Below, one piece after another: positions 1 to 7,606 of a DNA stretch of 24,356 nucleotides. Each line of letters starts with the position of its first letter. The first letter of the stretch is position 1. The notes beneath the pieces are model-generated. The model worked only from the letters and a program-made list of their open reading frames with translations. It did not search any database and was not told the DNA's origin. A program made the position numbers and the translations under genes. Source of the DNA: a virus. The stretch is taken from positions 1 through 24,356 of IMG/VR virus record IMGVR_UViG_3300011115_000893. The stretch is one strand, 5' to 3'.

Positions 1-23
1 CCCCTCCTTATAGAGATGCCTGA
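1..23 (+). CDS. 3' tail of an upstream gene (partial)
   Basis: The first bases can be read as the end of an open frame that closes with TGA at 21-23, which overlaps the primase ATG at 23 (TGATG). This is the coupling seen throughout the replication block, so an upstream gene probably ends here. Only about six codons are visible and nothing can be said about the product. Confidence 0.35.
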
Positions 24-1558
24 TGCAAGAACAACTTGAAAAATTTCGGACAATATTCAGCGGGCTGGAGATTGCCTATGGGACATACGTAATTAAGTCG
101 GAGCGTGGAGATGGAAAGCGAGCGGGTAAGGCCACGGTGGTTCGCAAGCCGCCTACTGAAGACCTATGGATCAAACACCTTGACGGTGTTGAACCTAGTC
201 TGGGTATCATTCCTATCCGCTCTGACAATAGCTGCATTTGGGGCTGTATTGATATTGATCAGTATCCCATTGACCATAAGGGCCTTGTACAACGTATTTC
301 GTCGCTAAGCCTACCATTGGTAGTGTGCCGGAGTAAATCCGGTGGAGCGCACGTCTTCCTGTTTGTGCGAGAACCGATACCTGCTGCCGACATGCAGCAT
401 TACCTCAACAATGCCGCTGCATTGCTGGGTGAGGCTGGACGGGAGATATTCCCTAAACAAGCCGAGATTTTGGTTGAACGTGGTGACACGGGCAACTTCC
501 TGAACCTGCCTTATTTTGCCGGGGACAACGGCACGCGCTACGCCTTCAACCTTGATGGCTCCGCCGCTACGCTGGATGAATTCTTTGCCCTGTATGAGGC
601 CAATGCGCAGACAGCGCCACTGACCTACCCTGAGCCGCCCAAGCAGGCCGAAAGCCCTATCAAGGACGGTCCACCGTGCCTGCAAGCGTTGTGTGCGCAA
701 GGGTTCCCCGAGGGGACAAGGAACAACGGTTTGTTCAACATAGGGGTGTTCCTCAAAAAAGCATCACCAACAACATGGGAAGACAAGCTGATTGAGTACA
801 ACCATAAGTATGTCTCCCCACCGCTACCCAACAACGAAGCGCAGGTCATCTTAAAGCAGTTGAACAAGAAAGAATATCTGTACAAGTGCAAGGATAGCCC
901 GCTCAATTCCTTTTGCAATTCCGGCCTGTGCCGAAGCCGTAAGTTTGGGATTGGCTCCTCCGGCCCCGATGCACCAAAGATCAGTTCCTTGTCCAAGTAC
1001 GCCAGTGAGCCGCCGCTGTGGTTCTTGGATATCAATGGCCGCAGGGTCGAGTTGGAAACTGACAACCTGTTCAACCAGATGGCTTTCCAGAAGGCATGCC
1101 TAGAGCGCCTGAACATCGTGCCGCCTACCTTGCGCAAGCAGGATTGGGAGACCCTGCTCAATTCCCTGCTCAAAGAAATGGTGGAGACAGAGCAGATCGT
1201 TGAGGCCAGCGAAGACACCAGCGTAACTGGTCAGTTCATGGACCTGTTGGAGGAATTTACAACACACATGCAGCAGGCGCTGGATCGGGATGAATTGCTC
1301 ATGGGCCGTCCATGGACGGACGATACCGAGGCAAAAACCTACTTTAGGATGAAAGACCTGATGGCGCACTTAAAGCGCAACAACTTTATAGGCCTGACTG
1401 CTCCCAAGATTGCACAGCGCATCCGTGACCTTGGTGGAGAGCCCATCTCTTTGTTCCTAAAATCACGGGCCACCCGATGCTGGAGAATCCCATGCTTTAC
1501 CAAGCAGGATGCTCCGTTTGACACCAACACCGTTCGCAAAGAAGGGAGTCCATTTTGA
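23..1558 (+). CDS. Archaeo-eukaryotic-type DNA primase (TOTE/AEP family)
   Basis: 511 residues. The N-terminal half has the layout of an AEP primase/polymerase of the TOTE conflict-system type: a metal-binding D77-I-D79 in GCIDIDQY, then CRSKSGGAHVFLF (S104-H110), then LVERGDTGNFLNLPYF. The middle has a small cysteine cluster (C289, C298, C303) seen in related phage primases between the catalytic core and a helical tail. The C-terminal 150 residues look like a helical or winged-helix region of unknown role. It would make primers for phage replication and sits directly upstream of helicase and PolA. The start overlaps an upstream stop (TGATG) with no strong Shine-Dalgarno, so coupled translation is likely. 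The motifs are seen directly; the family name comes from memory of this motif set. Confidence 0.85.
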   Translation: MQEQLEKFRTIFSGLEIAYGTYVIKSERGDGKRAGKATVVRKPPTEDLWIKHLDGVEPSLGIIPIRSDNSCIWGCIDIDQYPIDHKGLVQRISSLSLPLVVCRSKSGGAHVFLFVREPIPAADMQHYLNNAAALLGEAGREIFPKQAEILVERGDTGNFLNLPYFAGDNGTRYAFNLDGSAATLDEFFALYEANAQTAPLTYPEPPKQAESPIKDGPPCLQALCAQGFPEGTRNNGLFNIGVFLKKASPTTWEDKLIEYNHKYVSPPLPNNEAQVILKQLNKKEYLYKCKDSPLNSFCNSGLCRSRKFGIGSSGPDAPKISSLSKYASEPPLWFLDINGRRVELETDNLFNQMAFQKACLERLNIVPPTLRKQDWETLLNSLLKEMVETEQIVEASEDTSVTGQFMDLLEEFTTHMQQALDRDELLMGRPWTDDTEAKTYFRMKDLMAHLKRNNFIGLTAPKIAQRIRDLGGEPISLFLKSRATRCWRIPCFTKQDAPFDTNTVRKEGSPF

Positions 1559-1803
1559 AACAGCTAGACGGCTACGGGCCCGCCATCATTGGCCCAGCAT
1601 TTATTTGGAACGGCAACGAACGTGTGCAGGTTCTTGTCTACAACGCCGAAGCCATTCGATGGATCTTGCAGCGGCGCGATGGCATGAGCGCCGAAGAAGC
1701 GCGAGAGTTCATTGAGTTCAACATTGAGGGCGCTTACATGGGGCCGGACACACCCGTCCTTACTTGGCCAGATGATTCCTTTTGCCTGACCCACGATGCC
1801 TGA
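1555..1803 (+). CDS. Small conserved phage protein, TTG start
   Basis: 82 residues, starting at TTG 1555 which overlaps the primase stop (TTGA). GGGAG at 1544-1548 is well placed as ribosome binding site and no better ATG exists. The protein has a hydrophobic N-terminus and a pattern I recognise from many phage hypothetical proteins: EAIRWILQRRDGMSAEEARE followed by FIEFNIEGAY and a G-P-D-T-P stretch. Function is unknown. Its position between primase and helicase suggests co-expression with replication. It ends at TGA 1801-1803, at the left edge of the HNH insert. Confidence 0.75.
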   Translation: MKQLDGYGPAIIGPAFIWNGNERVQVLVYNAEAIRWILQRRDGMSAEEAREFIEFNIEGAYMGPDTPVLTWPDDSFCLTHDA

Positions 1804-1906
1804 TATCGTATATACTTGTTTTGGCCTAGCTCGACGGAGCGAAAAGCAGTACCCCTTACTGTCTGGCCAACTTTCATTAAAGGGTTGTTTTGGAAAGGGC
1901 AAAACA
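1804..1906 (+). promoter_or_regulatory. Leader of the inserted HNH gene
   Basis: A 103-base non-coding stretch inside an otherwise overlapping gene block. It holds GTATATACTT near 1808-1817, which could act as a -10 element, and the GAAAGGG ribosome site before ATG 1907. It probably travelled with the HNH gene. Promoter activity is inferred only. Confidence 0.3.
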
Positions 1907-2311
1907 ATGCAGATCAAACTCTGCCAGTGCGGTTGCGGGAAAGAAACTCCCATAGCTGCCCGCACTCGAACCTCTCGTGGTCAGAAAAAAGGTGAACCTT
2001 TACGGTTCATTAATGGCCATAACGCTCGGCTATTAGATAGCGAAGAGCAGCGACGAAGGACTTCTTTTCGTGATCATGATAGCCAAAGATACACCGGCAG
2101 TAGAAACAATTATGTGAAGCTTAAAAATAGGCATATGCATAGGGTAGTTGCTGAGCAAAAAATAGGTAGAAAACTACTTGCTGGAGAAATTGTTCACCAT
2201 ATAGATGGCGATAAATGGAACAATCATCCGGATAACTTGTTGGTAATGACTCAGGCAGAGCATGCCCGTATTCACTGCAACATTCGTTGGCATGGAGCAT
2301 CCCATGACTGA
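1907..2311 (+). CDS. HNH homing-type endonuclease
   Basis: 134 residues from ATG 1907, chosen because GAAAGGG lies 9 bases upstream; an in-frame ATG at 1796 overlapping the previous stop would add 37 residues unlike the family. An N-terminal CQCGCGKET zinc-type motif is followed by basic residues and a C-terminal HNH core, IVHHIDGDKWNNHPDNLLVM followed by AEHARIH, with the paired histidines, central Asn and final His expected of the fold. Free-standing HNH nucleases of this size are mobile genes that cut related phage genomes next to their own site. Local base use is AT-rich (20 G/C in bases 2101-2160 against 33 in 2701-2760), consistent with recent arrival between two replication genes. Confidence 0.85.
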   Translation: MQIKLCQCGCGKETPIAARTRTSRGQKKGEPLRFINGHNARLLDSEEQRRRTSFRDHDSQRYTGSRNNYVKLKNRHMHRVVAEQKIGRKLLAGEIVHHIDGDKWNNHPDNLLVMTQAEHARIHCNIRWHGASHD

Positions 2312-3839
2312 TGACACGAGAAAGGAGCTGGGGCCGAAGATTTGCAAAATCTTTGGCCCCCCGTAACTAGGAACAGGCAAGACAACCTACCTGCTCAACG
2401 TGGTGGATGCCGAGCTTGTGGCCGGTACTTCACCGCTTAGTATTGGCTACTTTTCTTTCACTAGAAAGTCTGCCAACGAAGCGCGGGACAGGGCGATTGA
2501 GAAGTTCCCAGCGCTCAACGCCCGTACGGATTTCCCTTACTTCCGTACGCTTCACAGCCTTGCGTTTCGATGCCTTGGCACGAAGACCGATGACATCATG
2601 CAGCCTGCGCACTTCAAGGAGTTTGCGGCAGAAGCTGGGATCGACATTGACCTGACCAAGGATGAGGAGATGGGCTTTGTCAAGGCGGACAACCCCATCC
2701 TGAACGAAGTCAACCTTGCGCGGATCAAGGGCCAAGACCTGCGCAGCCACTATAACCAGTCCGGCATGGACATCGAGTGGCATCACTTTGAGTTCGTGGA
2801 GCGCACCTATCGGCACTACAAGCATTCCCACAACCTGCTGGACTTCACAGACCTTTTGGAAATGGTCGTGGCTGAGCCTTCAAGATTGCCTTCTCTGGAG
2901 GTTTTGATTGTAGATGAGGCCCAAGATCTTTCCCGCATCCAGTGGCAACTGGTCGAGGCGCTCTCTTCGCGGGCCAAGCGCACCTTCCTCGCTGGCGACG
3001 ATGATCAGGCCGTCTTCACATGGGCCGGTGCAGATGTCAAAAGCTTCTTGGCATTCCAAGGATCGGTCACCATCCTTGACCAGTCCTATCGCGTACCGAT
3101 GCGCATCCACACGCTGGCCGATACCATCGTGCACCGGATCAGGGAGCGCCAGCAAAAGACGTGGAAGTCTAGAGACAGTGAGGGCAGCGTTTTGAGCTAC
3201 TACCGCTTTGAAGATGTAGACGTGAGCCAAGGCCAATGGCTCATCATGGCAAGCACCAACTACATGCTCAATCCTGTGCACGAATGGCTCAAGGGAATGG
3301 GCATCCTGTTTGAGCGCAACGGCATCCCCAGCCTGTCCCAGCCAGCGGCCAACGCCGTTCTCAACTGGGAGCGCCTACGCCGTGGCGGCGAAGTGCTGGG
3401 GGAGCAAGTCGCCTCCATCTACCGGTATCTTGATGCCAGCTTCGTGGCTCGGGGCCACAAGACCTTTCGCAGCGGTGAGAGTTCCGCGCTGTACAACATG
3501 CAATCCCTCAAGGACAATTTTGGGCTGCTGACCGATGTCATCTGGCACGAAGCTTTGACCAAGATTGCCGATGAGACCAAAGAGTACATGATCGCCCTGC
3601 TACGCCGTGGGGTGAAATTGAACCAAGCGCCGAGGATCAGGTTATCCACCATCCACGGAGCCAAAGGCGGCGAGGCGGACCACGTCCTGCTGCTCATGGA
3701 CCTTAGCCCCAAGTTCGCTAAGGAATACGCCCGCAACCCTGACAACGTACACCGGTTGTTTTACGTGGGCATCACACGGGCAAAGCAAACACTGCACTTG
3801 GTGCTGCCCAAACACATCGAAAAAGGATTCAAGATATGA
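2304..3839 (+). pseudogene. UvrD/Rep-like SF1 DNA helicase, interrupted by in-frame TAA in Walker A
   Basis: The conceptual protein is 510 residues from ATG 2304 (GGAG 7 bases upstream). Superfamily 1 motifs are complete downstream: SFTRKSANEARDR (Ia), RTLHSLAF (Ib), IVDEAQD near codon 203 (II), GDDDQAVFTWAGA (III), QSYR (IV), STIHGAKGGEADHV (V) and YVGITRAKQTL (VI). The frame opens as KICKIFGPP, then TAA CTA at 2364-2369, then GTGKTTYLL. Removing those six bases restores a perfect GPPGTGKT P-loop. The stop would give a 20-residue peptide; restart would have to use GTG 2400, losing the ATP-binding loop. It could be a genuine inactivating insertion, recoding, or an assembly error. Intact, it would unwind DNA for the adjacent primase and polymerase. 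Confidence 0.8.
2330..2360 (+). other. Strong hairpin inside the helicase 5' end
   Basis: GGGGCCGAAGATTT (2330-2343) pairs with AAATCTTTGGCCCC (2347-2360) around a GCA loop, giving 14 pairs with one G-U. It lies within helicase codons, four bases before the in-frame TAA. There is no T-run, so it is not a standard terminator. Confidence 0.6.
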
Positions 3840-5701
3840 GAACCATGCCATTATTTCCCACCCCTTGCGAGTGGGTCGCCCCAGAAACATTCCCTAACCT
3901 ATCGACTGCCAAGGAGATTGCAATTGACCTCGAAACCTGTGACCCACATATGGAGTCCTTTGGACCGGGCTGGCCCAGAAACGATGGCTTTATTGTTGGC
4001 TATGCTGTTGCTGTGGACGGATGGTCGGGCTATTATCCTGTTGCCCATCAAGGCGGTGGTAACCTTGACAAATCCCGAGTTGATCGCTGGGTACAAGAAG
4101 TCCTCTCCACCTCCGCAACCAAGGTCATGCATAACGCAGCCTATGACGCAGGATGGCTTGGGGCCAGCGGATTTACCATCAATGGTCGTATCGTGGACAC
4201 GATGCTTGCAGCGCCGCTCATCGACGAAAATCGTTTCAGTTTCTCCCTCAACGCCCTTGGCTATGACTACCTCCAAGAGACTAAGTCAGAAGCCGGACTG
4301 AAGATGGCCGCAGCCGACTTTGGCGTTCACCCAAAGAAGGAATTGTGGAAGCTGCCCGCGATGTACGTGGGCGACTATGCCGAGCAAGATGCTGCCTTGA
4401 CGTTGAAATTATGGCAAGCCCTTAAGATCAAACTGAGACAAGAGGAAGTCGAGTCAATCTTTGATTTAGAAACAGAAGTGTTCCCTGTGCTGCTGGGCAT
4501 GACCCAGCGCGGCATCCGCTTTGACCGGTATAACTGCGAAATGCTGATGGATAAGCTCAAAAAGCGGGAGAAGGATCTTTATATGCACATGCGCAACCTT
4601 TGTGGAGCGTCAGTTGACATTTGGACTCCACTAAGTATTGCCTCCGCCTTTGACAAGCTGGGGCTCCCCTACGCCAAGACCGAGGCCGGTGCGCCGAGCT
4701 TTACCAAGAGCTTCTTGGAGTCGTGCACACATCCTATTGCTAAGATGATTGTGGAAGCCCGTGAGACCAACAAGACCCACGGCACGTTCCTCCAGCCCTA
4801 TTTAGAGTTCAGCGCCAAGACGGGGCGCATCCACCCGCACGTCAACCAGATGCGTAGTGACGATGGGGGCACGGTTACAGGACGGCTGTCCATGGCCAAC
4901 CCCAACCTCCAGCAAGTTCCCGCCCGCCACGAAATTATTGGCCCGATGGTACGTAACCTGTTCCTGCCGGAGGAAGGTGAGCTTTGGGCATCCAATGACT
5001 TTAGTTCTCAGGAACCTAGACTGCTTGTCCACTATGCAAGCCTCTTGGGATTGCCGGGGGCCGATGTAATGGTAAACGCTTATAGGGAAAACCCTAATAC
5101 GGACTTTCACCAAATGGTGGCCGACATGGCAGGCATTGGCCGCAAGTCTGCCAAGACGATTGGCTTGGGATTGATGTACGGCATGGGCAAAGGCAAGCTG
5201 GCAAACCAGTTGGACCTGCACATCAGCGAGGCCGATGAATTGATCACCAAGTTCCACCACAACGTGCCGTTCCTCAAGGGCACGATCAATGCGGTCATGA
5301 AGCGCATAGACAGCCCTATGTCCAACGGATCAATCCGCACGCTGTTGGGCCGCAAGTGCCGCTTTCCTCTATGGGAGCCGATGGAATGGGGCGTGCACAG
5401 GGCGCTGCCGCGAGAGCAGGCGGTCATGGAATACGGACAACGGATCAAGCGCAACGGCACGTACAAGGGTCTCAACAGGTTGATACAGGGATCGGCTGCG
5501 GATCAGGTCAAGTCCGCCATGGTGGCGCTGCACAAGGCGGGGATACACAGCATGCTGCAAGTGCACGATGAGCTTGCTTTGTCTGTCAAGAGCAGGGAAG
5601 AGGCGCAGGCCGCTGCGCAGATCATGATGGAAGCAGTGAGGCTGGAAGTCCCAAGCCGGTGCGATGTGGAAGTCGGTCCGACTTGGGGATCGGCGAAATA
5701 A
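3836..5701 (+). CDS. polA: Family A DNA polymerase with 3'-5' exonuclease
   Basis: 621 residues; ATG 3836 overlaps the helicase stop (ATGA). The exonuclease domain is intact: D31-L-E33 (Exo I), N100-A-A-Y-D104 (Exo II), Y181-A-E-Q-D185 (Exo III). The polymerase domain has motif A as NDFSSQEPRLLVHYA with catalytic D388, motif B as RKSAKTIGLGLMYG with R436, K440 and Y448, and motif C as QVHDELAL with H577-D578-E579. There is no 5'-nuclease domain, which is normal for phage enzymes of this size. The residue matching E. coli Pol I Phe762 is Leu444. It is the likely replicative polymerase, last gene of the plus-strand replication block, followed by the convergent minus operon. Confidence 0.95.
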   Translation: MRTMPLFPTPCEWVAPETFPNLSTAKEIAIDLETCDPHMESFGPGWPRNDGFIVGYAVAVDGWSGYYPVAHQGGGNLDKSRVDRWVQEVLSTSATKVMHNAAYDAGWLGASGFTINGRIVDTMLAAPLIDENRFSFSLNALGYDYLQETKSEAGLKMAAADFGVHPKKELWKLPAMYVGDYAEQDAALTLKLWQALKIKLRQEEVESIFDLETEVFPVLLGMTQRGIRFDRYNCEMLMDKLKKREKDLYMHMRNLCGASVDIWTPLSIASAFDKLGLPYAKTEAGAPSFTKSFLESCTHPIAKMIVEARETNKTHGTFLQPYLEFSAKTGRIHPHVNQMRSDDGGTVTGRLSMANPNLQQVPARHEIIGPMVRNLFLPEEGELWASNDFSSQEPRLLVHYASLLGLPGADVMVNAYRENPNTDFHQMVADMAGIGRKSAKTIGLGLMYGMGKGKLANQLDLHISEADELITKFHHNVPFLKGTINAVMKRIDSPMSNGSIRTLLGRKCRFPLWEPMEWGVHRALPREQAVMEYGQRIKRNGTYKGLNRLIQGSAADQVKSAMVALHKAGIHSMLQVHDELALSVKSREEAQAAAQIMMEAVRLEVPSRCDVEVGPTWGSAK

Positions 5702-5873
5702 GCGTTGGCGCAGGGAGCTTCAGTAGAGATTTGATTTTGACAGAAAGCACGCCCCTATCCGATTACTGTGCACCAACACGGCTGGGGACTGCATCTGTCG
5801 ATAGGCTCCGTGCGCTCTCGGTTGACTACCAGCCTGTACCTTGTCCGAGGGTATCAATCCCCATGCGTGATGG

Positions 5874-5892
5874 TCACCCCTTACGGGGGTGA
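5874..5892. terminator. Hairpin between convergent operons
   Basis: TCACCCC (5874-5880), loop TTACG, GGGGTGA (5886-5892) gives 7 pairs. It sits between the polA stop at 5701 and the end of the minus operon at 5905. It has no clear T-run on either strand, so terminator function is inferred from position. The remainder of 5702-5904 has no gene I can support; it contains an isolated TTGACA at 5737-5742 without a good -10. Confidence 0.4.
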
Positions 5893-5904
5893 ATCGGCGA
5901 TATT

Positions 5905-6090
5905 CTACTTCGCCATTTGCTCAGGCTGCCTGTATGCAGCCTGCTGCGCTTGGATGTCGCGAAACTTTTTGATCACGGCTTCAGCAACCACCAGTTCCTT
6001 GTCATGGGCCCCATCAAGGCCGTTGGTCTGGCGGTAGGCCTTGGCCAAGTTATCCAGCACAGCGATTACGTTATCGAAGGTCAATGTCAT
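5905..6090 (-). CDS. Small helical protein, last gene of minus operon
   Basis: 61 residues, mostly helix-forming (FDNVIAVLDNLAKAYRQ, then VVAEAVIKKFRDIQAQQAAY). No known motif. ATG 6090 lies inside the end of the preceding gene (20-base overlap), with AAGAGA upstream as a weak ribosome site. It is the last of 21 overlapping genes, before the intergenic hairpin. Function unknown. Confidence 0.65.
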   Translation of the reverse strand: MTLTFDNVIAVLDNLAKAYRQTNGLDGAHDKELVVAEAVIKKFRDIQAQQAAYRQPEQMAK

Positions 6091-6268
6091 CTTGTTTCTC
6101 TTTCATAAATTTAAGGGAATGGAACAGCAAACGGGTCTCAGTAGTGGCAGCTAGGGCATGCTCCATGGCAAGGTCTAGTCGGCCATCCAATACAGCATCG
6201 TGGACCGCTTTGAGGGCCTTTTCGGCCATCATGCAGGGCATGGCATAGTCAATCACTTCGGTGGGCAT
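6071..6268 (-). CDS. Small helical protein of minus operon
   Basis: 65 residues, helical and acidic at the C-terminus, containing AEKALKAVHDAVLDGRLDLA and a MKEKQDDID tail. AAAGGAAAA lies well placed upstream of ATG 6268, which overlaps the preceding gene by 20 bases. Not recognised; the coupled layout shows only that it is made with its neighbours. Confidence 0.65.
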   Translation of the reverse strand: MPTEVIDYAMPCMMAEKALKAVHDAVLDGRLDLAMEHALAATTETRLLFHSLKFMKEKQDDIDLR

Positions 6269-6419
6269 CTTCGTTTTCCTTTGCGCGTTGTTTCATAAAC
6301 TGGTTTGCCTGTGAAAAGGCTTCCTCATGGGGGAAGTCATTGTATTTGTTCCTAATCAGCAGCGCTGCCATTGCAAACATGGCGGCTAGGTCTCGTAGAT
6401 TTGTTTCGTGTTCGGTCAC
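6249..6419 (-). CDS. LRD-type small phage protein, GTG start
   Basis: 56 residues from GTG 6419. This start is chosen because it overlaps the upstream stop as GTGA and has CGGAG about 7 bases upstream; the longer open frame from 6515 runs antiparallel to nothing useful and would overlap the upstream HTH gene. The sequence NLRDLAAMFAMAALLIRNKY, then EEAFSQANQFMKQRAKE, fits the common small phage family whose members carry a LRDxFAA motif and end with a DAMLxER-like helix. The gene at 8588-8797 is a second member. Function unknown. Confidence 0.7.
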   Translation of the reverse strand: MTEHETNLRDLAAMFAMAALLIRNKYNDFPHEEAFSQANQFMKQRAKENEDAHRSD

Positions 6420-6664
6420 AGGGGTTTCTCCGTGGGTTTGGGGCAGTTCTGTGGCGGCACTACTACGCACCACACCGCAGCCCATTGCTTTCTGTGTTCT
6501 CTGTTGGAAATCCATCTATCGATGTAGGCATCAGACATGTCAAGCAGCGCACGGTTGATTGCCCCTTTGTCTTTTTCGGTACGCTCAGATATTTCAGATA
6601 CGGTCAAGCCATCGTGGTACTTTTGTAGCGCCATCCTGATTGCATGGTGGTTGGATTTACGCAC
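6416..6664 (-). CDS. Winged-helix/HTH DNA-binding protein
   Basis: 82 residues from GTG 6664, with AAGGAG correctly spaced inside the end of the preceding gene. Residues about 8-48 form a helix-turn-helix: AIRMALQKYHDGLTVSEISE, RTEKDKGAINRALLDM, then DAYIDRW. The C-terminal part has AAVWCVVVPPQNCPKPTEKP, a tail I recognise in related phage HTH proteins. It is likely a small DNA-binding regulator, perhaps of this operon or of the host. The fold call rests on pattern recognition, and the target is unknown. Its TGA overlaps the next GTG. Confidence 0.7.
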   Translation of the reverse strand: MRKSNHHAIRMALQKYHDGLTVSEISERTEKDKGAINRALLDMSDAYIDRWISNREHRKQWAAVWCVVVPPQNCPKPTEKPL

Positions 6665-6827
6665 TATTCTTCTCCTTCAACATCTTCGCGTATTCACAAA
6701 GTCTTTTAAAGACTTGCGGCTCAAGCGCCACTACTTTGTTTTCATGGTGGTTGGCTGCAAGCCAGATTTGAAATCCATCAAAGCTGGCGTACACGCCGTC
6801 ACCTAGGTAAGTCTGATGTTCATCCAT
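6657..6827 (-). CDS. 56-residue conserved microprotein
   Basis: From ATG 6827 to TAA 6657-6659. It begins MDEHQTYLGDGVYASFDGFQ and continues IWLAANHHENKVVALEP, a pattern I recall from many phage small proteins (YLGDGVYASFDG...ANHHEN). AAAGGAGAAGAACA lies directly upstream. It ends LKEKNSA, and the codons for KEK make the Shine-Dalgarno of the next gene. It overlaps the genes on both sides by 8 bases. Biochemical function is unknown. Confidence 0.75.
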   Translation of the reverse strand: MDEHQTYLGDGVYASFDGFQIWLAANHHENKVVALEPQVFKRLCEYAKMLKEKNSA

Positions 6828-7077
6828 TGTTCTTCTCCTTTAATTTGGCTTCAATGTCACGCACCATTTCCAATATGGTTGAACGCCCCGCCCCTGTTTG
6901 AAAATCCTCCCAATCCCAGTAGAGTTCTACCTCTTCATCCGTCAGCCCTATCCACGGCTTCTTGTACACCTGTGTATCGTCATCGTCATCCAAGACTTTA
7001 TTTAGGTAAGCCCTTGCAGATGGGGTGTCCGGTAACCGCGCAGCGCCCAACAATTTCTTTGATACGTATCCGGTCAT
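6820..7077 (-). CDS. Small acidic protein with MTGYxSKK N-terminus
   Basis: 85 residues from ATG 7077, with AGGAGG 7 bases upstream and an ATGA overlap with the preceding gene. It opens MTGYVSKKLLGAARLP, has an acidic DDDDD run near residue 32, a tryptophan/acid stretch (EVELYWDWEDF) and ends AKLKEKNNG. The MTGYxSKK opening recurs at 7928, and the LKEKN ending recurs in other operon genes. Function unknown. Confidence 0.7.
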   Translation of the reverse strand: MTGYVSKKLLGAARLPDTPSARAYLNKVLDDDDDTQVYKKPWIGLTDEEVELYWDWEDFQTGAGRSTILEMVRDIEAKLKEKNNG

Positions 7078-7388
7078 ACTTTTCCTCCTGCTCGAATTAC
7101 AACTCGTTCCATTGCATCCCCATAGTTCATGCCCAGTGCTTTGTCAATCAAGGCCAATGACTCGTCAATAATTGTTCCAAACGTACCTTCGTGCACTTTC
7201 CGAAGAATCCGTAATGTCTCTTTGGCATCCTCCAAAGCTTCGATATCCGCGCTGTTTACTTCGTACAATAGGTCAACGTCTTTTTGAATTGGGTCAATGA
7301 ACGGCTTAAGCGGCTGTATCTGATCAAACATCTTCTTTCCAAGCGCGTAGAACTCTTTGTCCTTGCCTGTGCTGTTATCTACTTTCAT
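7074..7388 (-). CDS. Hypothetical helical protein
   Basis: 104 residues from ATG 7388, which has GGAGA upstream and overlaps the preceding TGA; the further ATG at 7418 lacks these signs. The protein starts MKVDNSTGKDKEFYALGKKM and is charged and helical, with segments such as IEALEDAKETLRILRKVHEG. No catalytic motif is visible. Possible coiled-coil or adaptor protein, but that is only an impression. Confidence 0.65.
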   Translation of the reverse strand: MKVDNSTGKDKEFYALGKKMFDQIQPLKPFIDPIQKDVDLLYEVNSADIEALEDAKETLRILRKVHEGTFGTIIDESLALIDKALGMNYGDAMERVVIRAGGKV

Positions 7389-7606
7389 GTGTTTTTCTCC
7401 AATATGGATTCCAAGCAAATAACAAAAGCTTCGTAAAGCCCTGCTATATTTATCGGGTCGCCTGCTTCTTTGGTCAATTCAATTTCTTTTTTGTAGTGCC
7501 TAATCATGGCCTCTGCTTTTTGCTCCATAGTTTTTTGTGACCACGGGTACTGGCGGCTGGCGTAAACCATTTTGTCGGGGTCTGTTGGGTGTGGTTTAAG
7601 CGGCAT
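7385..7606 (-). CDS. Hypothetical protein
   Basis: 73 residues from ATG 7606, preceded by AAGGAGAAGAACA inside the end of the previous gene (11-base overlap). Starts MPLKPHPTDPDKMVYASRQY and continues with a basic-acidic helix (EQKAEAMIRHYKKEIELTKE). It ends LESILEKNT, whose codons supply the GGAG for the next gene. Not recognised. Confidence 0.65.
   Translation of the reverse strand: MPLKPHPTDPDKMVYASRQYPWSQKTMEQKAEAMIRHYKKEIELTKEAGDPINIAGLYEAFVICLESILEKNT

Noticed and set aside
1804-2370. Group I intron carrying the HNH gene inside the helicase
   Set aside because: The helicase start codon and first 20 codons lie downstream of the HNH gene, so the HNH gene is not within the helicase frame. 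I saw no intron core, and only six bases interrupt the frame.
2358-2375. Programmed frameshift or ribosome hop at CCCCCC-GTAA
   Set aside because: The frame is the same before and after the stop, so a single shift cannot help, and there are no matching take-off and landing codons.
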